Shown here: positions 8,263 through 16,030 of the stretch, piece by piece | Layout: each line of letters opens with the position of its first letter | Position numbering within the stretch: the stretch's first letter is position 1 | IMG/VR virus record: IMGVR_UViG_3300032240_002652 | Span: 1-35,843 of that record | Source of the DNA: a virus | Length of the DNA: 35,843 nt | Reading direction: 5' to 3' (one strand) | The notes under the pieces: model-generated | The model's database searches: none | Seen by the model: the letters and a program-made list of their open reading frames with translations, nothing else | What the model was told of the DNA's origin: nothing | Position numbers and translations under genes: made by a program

Positions 8263-8715
8263 ATGAAAGAGCAGGACAGCACCAAAATGGAATTCCTTTT
8301 GACACTGAATGACAACATTGTAGTTCAAAGATTTTTCAACGTTAGAGGGTATAACCCAAAGGCAAAAAACTCACTTGAATTGTATGAGTTCATCTCAAGC
8401 TTAAAAGACGAGCTTAAGTATGCATTGAAAATGAAAACAGTTGTTTATATGTTGGACAACAAGGACGCTATTATTCATGACCCCGCAATTATGAACACAT
8501 CATATACTGAAGGTCCAGAAGTTTTTAACATTTATGTTAAAGTAGGAGACACGACAATTTGTCATAGAGTTTTTGACGGAAAATTTTATCCACCAAAAGT
8601 TCGTTATACAGTGGACGTAAGACCATTTTTAAAAGAGGTTCTTCGTGAATTGACTGACATTTTTTCAAACAAGAAATTAACTTACGAGTATTTGGAATTT
8701 GACTTGAGTAAGTAA
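8263..8715 (+). CDS. Unassigned 150-aa protein in the replication cluster
   Basis: Not recognised. It begins three bases after the nuclease stop and ends 37 bases before the helicase gene. It appears to be an alpha/beta protein: a beta-rich N-terminus (KMEFLLTLNDNIVVQRFFNVRGY), a helical middle (ELYEFISSLKDELKYALK), a second beta segment (EVFNIYVKVGDTTICHRVFDG) and a C-terminal helix pair (FLKEVLRELTDIFSN). There is no signal peptide, membrane segment or nucleotide-binding motif. Tight placement between the 5' nuclease and the helicase suggests a replication accessory role, for example helicase loading, but sequence alone does not support more. Confidence 0.65.
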   Translation: MKEQDSTKMEFLLTLNDNIVVQRFFNVRGYNPKAKNSLELYEFISSLKDELKYALKMKTVVYMLDNKDAIIHDPAIMNTSYTEGPEVFNIYVKVGDTTICHRVFDGKFYPPKVRYTVDVRPFLKEVLRELTDIFSNKKLTYEYLEFDLSK

Positions 8716-8752
8716 GTATTTAATAATATAGGGGGGATAATTTAGGACACGT

Positions 8753-10126
8753 ATGAACAAAAATTTTGATTATTTAGGGAACACATTTCAGATTCAGTTG
8801 CTGAATCAAATCATTGAAGACAAGGACTTTTCATCATCTATTATGGATGTAATTGAGGCTTCTTACTTTGATAATAAGTACTTTAAAATCATTTTACAGA
8901 TGATTAAAGAGTACCACTCTAAGTATGAATCAACACCTAACTTTGAAACTCTTGACCAAATTGTAAAGTCTGAGATTACTCAGGAATTGGTTGCTAAGAT
9001 TGTTTTGGATACACTTAAACAAGTTAAAGAAGCACCGTTTGAGGGTACATCATTTGTCCAAGAAAAAGCTTTGAAATTCTGTAAACAACAAGAGTTACAA
9101 AAAGCTATGGATAAAGCTCAGAAGATTATTACAGAAGGTGATTTTGAATCTTATGATAAAGTCGAAGGATTAGTTAGAGAAGCGTTACAAGTTGGTGAAA
9201 TTGAAAAGAATGTTTCAGACATCTTCACAGGACTTGATACAGTATTGGATGAAGATTATAGACACCCAATACCTATGGGAATACCTGGTATTGACAACCT
9301 ACTTAAAGGTGGTTTGGCTAAAGGTGAGATTGGGGTTATTCTTGCACCAACAGGTGTAGGTAAAACTACTATCTTAACAAAGATTGCGAACACAGCATTT
9401 AACATGGGATATAATGTTCTTCAAATATTTTTTGAGGACAATCCAAAGATTGTACAAAGAAAACACTTCACAATATGGACAGGTATTGAACCAGATAATT
9501 TGGCTCTTCACAAAGAAGAAGTTATATCCAAAATTACTGAGATTCAAGAAACAATGAAGAATAAGCTAATTCTTAAGAAATTGGCTTCTGATACTATGAC
9601 TATGAATCACATTAAAAATCAAGTCAGAAAAATGATTGCTGACGGTACAAAAATTGATTTGGTGTTAGTAGACTACATTGATTGTATATTACCTGAATCA
9701 AGTGCTAAAGATGAGTGGAAAGCAGAAGGTTCAGTTATGAGAGGGTTTGAAGCCATGTGTCACGAACTTAACCTTGCAGGTTGGACAGCAACACAAGGTA
9801 ACAGAAGTTCAATCTCTTCTGAGGTTGTGACAACTGACCAAATGGGTGGTTCAATTAAGAAAGCTCAAGTTGGACACGTAATTATAACTGTGGCTAAAAG
9901 CCTTCAACAAAAGGAGATGAATTTAGCAACAATCGCCATCACTAAATCACGTCTTGGTAAAGACGGAGTCGTATTTGAAAACTGCAAATTCAATAACGAA
10001 TTACTTGAAATCGACACTGAAAGTTCAGTGACCTTCTTAGGTTTCGAGGAACAACAAGAAGAAAGAAAAAGAGATAGAGTTAAAGAACTATTAGAGAAAA
10101 GAAAACAAAGAGAACAAAAATCTTAA
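8753..10126 (+). CDS. 41: Replicative DNA helicase (T4 gp41 / DnaB type)
   Basis: 457 residues. The helical N-terminal domain (about 1-150) resembles the DnaB N-domain. A RecA-like motor follows: Walker A APTGVGKTT (198-206), an FFEDN segment (226-230), Walker B LVLVDYID (303-310), a TQGNRSS sensor segment (347-353) and KSRLGKDG (398-405), which carries the Arg-finger-type residues of hexameric helicases. T4 gp41 is 475 residues. It should unwind the fork 5'-3' and pair with a primase not present in this window. The C-terminus is strongly charged and helical. G-rich sequence (GGGGGGA, 8731-8738) lies 15 bases before the ATG, further away than a normal Shine-Dalgarno. Confidence 0.92.
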   Translation: MNKNFDYLGNTFQIQLLNQIIEDKDFSSSIMDVIEASYFDNKYFKIILQMIKEYHSKYESTPNFETLDQIVKSEITQELVAKIVLDTLKQVKEAPFEGTSFVQEKALKFCKQQELQKAMDKAQKIITEGDFESYDKVEGLVREALQVGEIEKNVSDIFTGLDTVLDEDYRHPIPMGIPGIDNLLKGGLAKGEIGVILAPTGVGKTTILTKIANTAFNMGYNVLQIFFEDNPKIVQRKHFTIWTGIEPDNLALHKEEVISKITEIQETMKNKLILKKLASDTMTMNHIKNQVRKMIADGTKIDLVLVDYIDCILPESSAKDEWKAEGSVMRGFEAMCHELNLAGWTATQGNRSSISSEVVTTDQMGGSIKKAQVGHVIITVAKSLQQKEMNLATIAITKSRLGKDGVVFENCKFNNELLEIDTESSVTFLGFEEQQEERKRDRVKELLEKRKQREQKS

Positions 10127-10147
10127 TACAAAAAACAAAAAATAATT

Positions 10148-11095
10148 ATGGAAAAAATTTTAGTAGAGAATCCGAATAGGTTTGTCATCTTCCCAATTCA
10201 ATATAATGACATTTGGGAATTTTATAAAACACACCAAGCAGCATTTTGGACTGCGGAAGAAGTTGATTTGACAAACGATATTAGAGATTGGAATAATTTA
10301 TCTGAGAATGAACAATATTTCATTAAAAATATATTATCATTTTTTGCAGCGTCTGATGGTATTGTTAATGAAAATTTAGCCGAAAACTTCCTAAAAGAAG
10401 TTCAATACCCTGAAGCAAAATTCTTCTACGGATTCCAATTAATGATGGAAAACATTCACGGGTTGATGTATTCATTATTAATCGATACATACATTTCGAA
10501 TGAAGAAGAAAAACAAAAATGTTTCACTGCGTTGGATAATTTACCTGCAGTTCAGAAGAAAGCAAAGTGGGCTCTTGATTGGATTGAACAAGCTTCATTT
10601 CAAGATAGACTTATTGCATTTGCAGCAGTTGAAGGTATATTCTTTTCAGGTTCATTCTGCTCAATCTTTTGGTTAAAGTCAAGAGGTATTATGCAAGGTT
10701 TATGTAATGCAAATTCTTTAATTTTTAAAGATGAAAACTTACATTGTGATTTTGCAATTCACTTGGTAAATAACCACTTAGAGAACAAACCAACAGAAAA
10801 GAGAATTAGAGAAATATTATTATCTGCATTAGAAATTGAAAAAGAGTTTATTACAGAATCACTACCAGTTTCACTTATCGGAATGAATTCAAATTTGATG
10901 AAACAATATCTAGAATTTGTAACCGATGGGTTATTAGTTAAATTTGGTTGTAAAAAAGAATTTAATGTTGAACAACCATTTAAGTTTATGGAACAAATCG
11001 CTGTTGAAACAAAGGGTAATTTCTTTGAGTCAAGAACGATGGAATACCAAAAAGCTAAACTAAATGAAACATTATCATTTGATTCTGATTTCTAA
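10148..11095 (+). CDS. nrdB: Class I ribonucleotide reductase, beta subunit NrdB
   Basis: 315 residues, close to the eukaryotic/Bacteroidota type of R2. All metal ligands are recognisable: D70 (FFAASDG), E101 and H104 (MENIHGLMY), E162 (VEGIFFSG), E196 and H199 (DENLHCDFA). The radical Tyr is present as Y108 (MYSLL). Spacing D70-E101-H104-Y108 equals that of mouse R2 (139-170-173-177). The C-terminal LSFDSDF matches the peptide that docks on NrdA. The enzyme generates the tyrosyl radical needed to reduce NDPs to dNDPs. It lies directly before nrdA with an 18-base gap. In eukaryotic-type R2 the FWTAEEVDL segment near residue 33 is also conserved, as it is here. Confidence 0.95.
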   Translation: MEKILVENPNRFVIFPIQYNDIWEFYKTHQAAFWTAEEVDLTNDIRDWNNLSENEQYFIKNILSFFAASDGIVNENLAENFLKEVQYPEAKFFYGFQLMMENIHGLMYSLLIDTYISNEEEKQKCFTALDNLPAVQKKAKWALDWIEQASFQDRLIAFAAVEGIFFSGSFCSIFWLKSRGIMQGLCNANSLIFKDENLHCDFAIHLVNNHLENKPTEKRIREILLSALEIEKEFITESLPVSLIGMNSNLMKQYLEFVTDGLLVKFGCKKEFNVEQPFKFMEQIAVETKGNFFESRTMEYQKAKLNETLSFDSDF

Positions 11096-11113
11096 TTAAT
11101 TACTTTTAAATTT

Positions 11114-13540
11114 ATGATGTCACTAAAAATTAAAAAAAGAGGGGGAGAAGACACGTCTTTTAATCCACAAAAAATATACAACAGAATTAAAAGAGCCGCT
11201 AAAGGTTTGAATGTTAATTCTGATGAAATATTCATTAAGGTTATTACTTCAGTACCAACTGAAGGTCTTATTACAACTAAGGAGTTAGATAAACTTGTAT
11301 ATGAAATTGCTGCGGCTTACACAGGTAGTCACCATGATTATTCAAGACTAGCATCTTCAGTTGCCATTTCTTCATATCACAAAGAAACTGACCCAAGTTT
11401 TTCAAATACAATGCACACGCTACATGCTCAAGGTATTGTGCATGATGAACTAATGGCCATCATTGGAAAATATGACCCAAGTAAGATTGATGAAGTTATT
11501 AATCATGAAGGTGATTACAATTTTGATTATTTCGCTTGGAGGTCGTTACAAGAAATGTATTTGTTGAAAACACCTGAAGGTAAAGTAATTGAAAGACCTC
11601 AACATATGTATATGAGAGTTGCTCTATGGGTGACTAATACATTTGAAGAAGCGATAGATTATTACATTTCATTATCTAACCAACGTATTTCAAAGGCAAC
11701 ACCAATTATGATTAATGCGGGTACTAAAGTACCTCAATTAGCGTCTTGTGTACTACACTATAATAACTCCGATTCAAGAGAAGGATTGTTAAAAACTTTG
11801 AATGATATTTCAACGTATTCTTCAGATGCTGCGGGTATTGGATTATCAATGTCTAATATTAGAAGTAAAGAAAGTAGAATTAAATCATCAGGAGGATTTG
11901 CTGGAGGCTTATTAAAGTACTTAAAAATAGTTAATGAATCATTGAGATTCTTTAATCAACAAGGAAGAAGACCTGGTAGTGCCGCAATCTACTTAGAACC
12001 ATGGCACAAAGATATTATAGACTTATTGGAAATTAAAAAAAATACAGGTGCTGAAGAGTTAAGAGCGAGAGACTTATTCACAGCGTTATGGATTCCTGAC
12101 AATTTCATGAGAGCAGTTAAGAATAATCAAGATTGGTACCTATTCTGTCCTAATGATATTATCAAGGCTGGTATTAAACCATTACAAGAATGTTACGGTG
12201 ATGAGTACGAAGAAAACTACATAAAGGCAGTTAATTTAGGTCTCGGTAGAAAAGTTAAAGCTCAAGAGATTTGGTCTAAAATTATTGAATCCCAAGTTGA
12301 AACAGGAGTCCCTTACTTGTGTGCTAAAGACAGTGCAAATAAGAAAACTAACCATCAAAACATAGGTGTGATTAAACAATCAAACTTATGTAATGAGATT
12401 TATCAATACACAGATGAAGAGACTACAGCAATCTGTACATTGTCTTCTATTGTGTTGAAAAACTTTATTGTTGACGGTAAATTCGATTTCAAATTATTAA
12501 TTGAAGAAGTTAGAAGAGCTGTAAAAGCATTGAATAATGTTGTAGATAAAAATAACTACTCAACAGAAAAAGGATTAAAAGGTGGTCTTGAACAAAGAGC
12601 AATCGCAATTGGAACTCAAGGATTGGCAGACGTATTCTACATATTAGATTATATCTTTACATCCGAAGAGGCAAAAAGTTTAAATAAAAATATATTTGAA
12701 GCAATATACTTTGCAGCTATTACTGAAAGTAATGATTTGTGTAAGAAGGGTATTAGAAAACCATACAAATTCTTTGAAGGGTCACCAATGTCAAAAGGTA
12801 TTTTTCAGTTTGATATGTGGGGACTAAATGAGTCTGATTTATTCTTAGATTGGTCAACTTTAAAAGAAGATGTTAAACAGTATGGTGTTTGTAATTCATT
12901 GTTTACTGCTCAAATGCCTGTTGCATCATCTGCAAAAATTACAGGTTCATTTGAAATGACAGAACCAGCTCACTCAGCGTTATTTAATAGAAGAGTTGTT
13001 GGTGGTGAAATTATGATTGTAAACAAGTATTTGATTAATGACTTTGAAAAGATTGGTATTTGGAGTGAAGATTTAAAAAATGAAATTATTTTAAATGAAG
13101 GTTCAATTCAAAACATAAACTTCAATCATTATCTTGACCCTGAAGATAAAAACTATATTAAAAAAGTTAAAAGAATCGAACATTTAATTAATAAGTACAA
13201 AACTATTTGGGAAATCTCCCAAAGAGAGCTTATTGATATGGCTGCTGACAGAGCGCCATTTGTTGACCAATCACAATCGATGAATATCTACATGGCAAAT
13301 CCAACGTTGTCTAAGATTACATCATCTCACTTCCATTCATGGGAGAAAGGATTGAAAACATTATGTTATTATGTTAGAACCAAAGCAATTTCAACAGGAG
13401 CTAAACACTTAGCGGTTGATGTATCAAAAATACAAAAATCTAAACCTAACGTCGAAGTTCCTAAAGTAGATTACAGTAGTATGAATTTACCACCAAAACC
13501 TGAAGGAATTGAAATTGAATGTTTTGGATGTTCATCTTAA
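11114..13540 (+). CDS. nrdA: Class I ribonucleotide reductase, alpha subunit NrdA
   Basis: 808 residues. An N-terminal ATP-cone occupies about residues 4-95, so allosteric activity control is likely kept. Catalytic residues are present: C212 (QLASCVL), N424/C426/E428 (NLCNEI), C441 (CTLSSI). The radical-transfer Tyr pair sits in LCYYVRT near residue 756. The C-terminal shuttle cysteines are C803 and C806 (CFGCSS). The substrate/phosphate loop MPVASSAK and the GIGLSMSNIR segment are typical of class I. It reduces ribonucleotides with NrdB and depends on thioredoxin or glutaredoxin, which are not encoded here. Two ATGs are adjacent (11114 and 11117); either could be used. A strong terminator follows, ending this transcription unit. 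Confidence 0.95.
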   Translation: MMSLKIKKRGGEDTSFNPQKIYNRIKRAAKGLNVNSDEIFIKVITSVPTEGLITTKELDKLVYEIAAAYTGSHHDYSRLASSVAISSYHKETDPSFSNTMHTLHAQGIVHDELMAIIGKYDPSKIDEVINHEGDYNFDYFAWRSLQEMYLLKTPEGKVIERPQHMYMRVALWVTNTFEEAIDYYISLSNQRISKATPIMINAGTKVPQLASCVLHYNNSDSREGLLKTLNDISTYSSDAAGIGLSMSNIRSKESRIKSSGGFAGGLLKYLKIVNESLRFFNQQGRRPGSAAIYLEPWHKDIIDLLEIKKNTGAEELRARDLFTALWIPDNFMRAVKNNQDWYLFCPNDIIKAGIKPLQECYGDEYEENYIKAVNLGLGRKVKAQEIWSKIIESQVETGVPYLCAKDSANKKTNHQNIGVIKQSNLCNEIYQYTDEETTAICTLSSIVLKNFIVDGKFDFKLLIEEVRRAVKALNNVVDKNNYSTEKGLKGGLEQRAIAIGTQGLADVFYILDYIFTSEEAKSLNKNIFEAIYFAAITESNDLCKKGIRKPYKFFEGSPMSKGIFQFDMWGLNESDLFLDWSTLKEDVKQYGVCNSLFTAQMPVASSAKITGSFEMTEPAHSALFNRRVVGGEIMIVNKYLINDFEKIGIWSEDLKNEIILNEGSIQNINFNHYLDPEDKNYIKKVKRIEHLINKYKTIWEISQRELIDMAADRAPFVDQSQSMNIYMANPTLSKITSSHFHSWEKGLKTLCYYVRTKAISTGAKHLAVDVSKIQKSKPNVEVPKVDYSSMNLPPKPEGIEIECFGCSS

Positions 13541-13546
13541 TTAATT

Positions 13547-13577
13547 AATCCCGACAACCGTCGGGATTATTTATTTT
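13547..13577 (+). terminator. Rho-independent terminator after nrdA
   Basis: Perfect 9-bp stem AATCCCGAC / GTCGGGATT with an AACC loop (13547-13568), followed by the T-rich ATTTATTTT. It separates the metabolism block from the baseplate block. Confidence 0.85.
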
Positions 13578-13580
13578 AAT

Positions 13581-13590
13581 CTATTTATAA
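13581..13590 (+). promoter_or_regulatory. Candidate late-promoter element CTATTTATAA
   Basis: CTATTTATAA lies directly behind the nrdA terminator and 29 bases before the gp25 start. The identical 10-mer precedes the genes at 16031 and 24991. A second TATTTATA (13609-13616) lies three bases before the ATG, so which copy is used is unclear. Confidence 0.4.
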
Positions 13591-13619
13591 GGAAAAAAGA
13601 GGACATTATATTTATAGTT

Positions 13620-14090
13620 ATGGCAGATGGTATTACTTATGGTCTTAATTTTCCATTTAGAGATTCTAGAAAGGGAGATTACCTACAATTAACGGAGTTA
13701 GAATCCCAAGAAATTAAAGCGGATTTAATTCATTTGTTGTTGACAAGAAAAGGTACAAGATATTATTTACCCGATTTTGGAACAAGATTATATGAATTTT
13801 TATTCGAACCTTTTGATGGTTTAACATTCAACGCTATTGAATCTGATATTAGAGATGCGGTAGCAATGTTTATGCCAAACTTATTGTTAAATAATATAAC
13901 AATTACACCAGCTGACCCTCAACAAGAAGTTGATATAGCAACAGGTCAGAATTTAATCGGAACTAGTGAATCTTCAATATATAGATTCCCTGGTAAAGGT
14001 ACTTCAGAATACACTGCAAAAATTAAAATAGACTACTCTACAAACAAAAGTACTTATTCACAGAGTGATTTTGTTATTATCAATATTTAA
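13620..14090 (+). CDS. 25: Baseplate wedge protein gp25
   Basis: 156 residues; T4 gp25 is 132. The GPW/gp25 family signature is visible in the middle: a helix LIHLLLTRKGTRYYLPDFGT followed by RLYEFLFEPFD, then an amphipathic helix (FNAIESDIRDAVAMFMP) and beta strands. In contractile tails this small protein links the sheath to the baseplate wedge and helps nucleate sheath assembly. The next gene (gp6-like) starts five bases after the stop, a gp25-gp6 pairing that is conserved in many contractile injection systems. About 20 extra residues near the C-terminus (ATGQNLIGTSESS) form a low-complexity loop. Confidence 0.9.
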   Translation: MADGITYGLNFPFRDSRKGDYLQLTELESQEIKADLIHLLLTRKGTRYYLPDFGTRLYEFLFEPFDGLTFNAIESDIRDAVAMFMPNLLLNNITITPADPQQEVDIATGQNLIGTSESSIYRFPGKGTSEYTAKIKIDYSTNKSTYSQSDFVIINI

Positions 14091-14095
14091 TATAA

Positions 14096-15934
14096 ATGGC
14101 AAATCGTACAATATCATATACTACCAGAGATTATCAGGGGATAAGAACCGAGTTACTTAACTATGTTAGAACATATTATCCTGAGTTAATTCAAGATTTT
14201 AATGATGCATCAGTCTTCTCTGTGTTCTTAGATTTGAATGCCGCGGTTGCAGACAACCTTCATTATCATATTGATAGAAGTATCCAAGAAACTGTGTTAC
14301 AATACGCACAGCAAAGGTCTTCAATATATAACATAGCCCGAACTTATGGATTAAAACTTCCTGGTCAAAGACCGTCAGTTTCGCTTGTCGACTTTTCAAT
14401 CACAGTTCCAGCGTTTGGTGATAAAGAAGACGAAAGATATTTGGGTGTATTAACAAGAGGTTCACAAGTTAGTGGTGCAGGTATTGTTTTTGAAAACATT
14501 TATGATATTGATTTTGCATCACCATATAATGCTCAAGGATTTCCAAACAGGTTAAAAATACCTAATTTCAATGCAAACAATGTATTAATTAATTATACAA
14601 TTACTAAAAGAGAAATTGTTGTTAATGGTATTACTAAAGTATTCAAAAGAGTGATTACTCCAAATGATGTTAAACCGTTCTTTGAATTGTTCTTACCTGA
14701 AAAGAACGTATTAGGTATTACAAGTGTCTTATTAAAGAGTGGAACTGAATATACTAACATCCCATCAACATCAGAATTTTTAGGTATTTCAAATAAATGG
14801 TATGAAGTTGATGCTTTAGCTGAGGATAGAGTATTTGTTGAAGACCCTACAAAAGTTTCAGACCAGCCAGGTATTAAAGTCGGTAGATACATCCAAACTC
14901 AAAATAGATTTATTACCGAGTATACACCAGAAGGATTTAAAAAGATGACATTTGGTGGGGGAACCAATACAGCACAAGACCAATTAGACCAATTTACAAC
15001 TGTGGGCGCAACATTAGACCTACAAAGATATTCAAATAACTTCTCATTAGGTTCAGCACTAACTCCAAACTCAACATTGTTTGTTCAATATAGAGTTGGT
15101 GGTGGATTAGCGACAAACTTAGGAACTAACGTTATTAATCAAATTGGAACTGTATCATTTTACGTAAATGGTCCTTCTGAATTAACTAACTCATCAGTAG
15201 TAAATTCATTAAGATGTAATAACGTAACCGCAGCAATCGGTGGGGCGGGAATACCATCACTTGAAGAAATTAGAAACTATGTTTCTTTCAACTTCTCAGC
15301 ACAAAAAAGAGCCGTTACTGTTCAGGATTATGAATCAATAATTAGAAACATGCCTTCAGAGTTTGGTGCACCTGCAAAGGTTTCAATCACTGAAAATAAT
15401 AACAAAATATTGATTCAACTTTTATCTTACGATACGTCAGGTAAACTAACAAGTATTGTGTCTGATACGTTAAGACAAAATGTTGCCACATATTTGTCTA
15501 ACTACAGAATGATGAACGATTATATTTCTATATTAACGGCTCAGGTAATTGACTTAAGCTTTGATATTCAAATCGTTTTAGATTCCGCACAAAACTCAGG
15601 ACAAGTTATATCTGACGTTGTAGATAAGATTTCAACATACATGAATCCACAAACAAGACAACTTGGACAAAATGTAAATTTATCTGAAATTAGAAGTATC
15701 GTTCAAAATCAAAATGGGGTATTGACCGTTGCTGGATTAAAAGTATATAATAACGTTGGGGGTCAATACTCATCTGCAGAAACATCTATGGAATATGCTG
15801 ACCCTGAAACTAAAGAAATCGCTCCTGTTGACAATACAATTTTTGCTCAACCATCACAAGTGTATCAAATTAGGTACCCAAATAAAGATATTAAAGTTTC
15901 AGTCAAAAACTTCCAATCTGTTACATTCTCCTAA
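14096..15934 (+). CDS. 6: Baseplate wedge protein gp6 (baseplate J-like)
   Basis: 612 residues; T4 gp6 is 660. The N-terminus (ISYTTRDYQGIRTELLNYV) and helix HYHIDRSIQETVLQYAQQRSS match the start of gp6/baseplate-J proteins. The C-terminal part (AVTVQDYESIIRNMPSEFGAPAK, then a ferredoxin-like domain with ISILTAQVIDLSFDIQIVLD) also fits that family. It forms the inner wedge ring around the hub and expands on tail contraction. The gene is coupled to gp25 (five-base gap). The 96 bases after its stop hold only an imperfect hairpin and the next promoter-like element. Confidence 0.88.
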   Translation: MANRTISYTTRDYQGIRTELLNYVRTYYPELIQDFNDASVFSVFLDLNAAVADNLHYHIDRSIQETVLQYAQQRSSIYNIARTYGLKLPGQRPSVSLVDFSITVPAFGDKEDERYLGVLTRGSQVSGAGIVFENIYDIDFASPYNAQGFPNRLKIPNFNANNVLINYTITKREIVVNGITKVFKRVITPNDVKPFFELFLPEKNVLGITSVLLKSGTEYTNIPSTSEFLGISNKWYEVDALAEDRVFVEDPTKVSDQPGIKVGRYIQTQNRFITEYTPEGFKKMTFGGGTNTAQDQLDQFTTVGATLDLQRYSNNFSLGSALTPNSTLFVQYRVGGGLATNLGTNVINQIGTVSFYVNGPSELTNSSVVNSLRCNNVTAAIGGAGIPSLEEIRNYVSFNFSAQKRAVTVQDYESIIRNMPSEFGAPAKVSITENNNKILIQLLSYDTSGKLTSIVSDTLRQNVATYLSNYRMMNDYISILTAQVIDLSFDIQIVLDSAQNSGQVISDVVDKISTYMNPQTRQLGQNVNLSEIRSIVQNQNGVLTVAGLKVYNNVGGQYSSAETSMEYADPETKEIAPVDNTIFAQPSQVYQIRYPNKDIKVSVKNFQSVTFS

Positions 15935-16006
15935 TAGGTTTATTCTCGGAGTGTTTAGTTTATAATTTAAAAAGAGTGTGTTTTTACTTTAAAAATAACA
16001 CATAAA

Positions 16007-16017
16007 CTATTTATAAA
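16007..16017 (+). promoter_or_regulatory. Candidate late-promoter element CTATTTATAAA
   Basis: CTATTTATAAA lies within AAACTATTTATAAA; the same 14 bases occur before the gene at 24991. The TATTTATA core ends 15 bases before the ATG at 16031, where an AAAGG at 16020-16024 could serve as a weak ribosome site. Confidence 0.45.
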
Positions 16018-16030
16018 TTAAAGGTATTAC

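Noticed and set aside
15976-16001. Hairpin after gp6 as a terminator
   Set aside because: The stem is AT-rich with one bulge and a G-U pair, and no T run follows; too weak to call.
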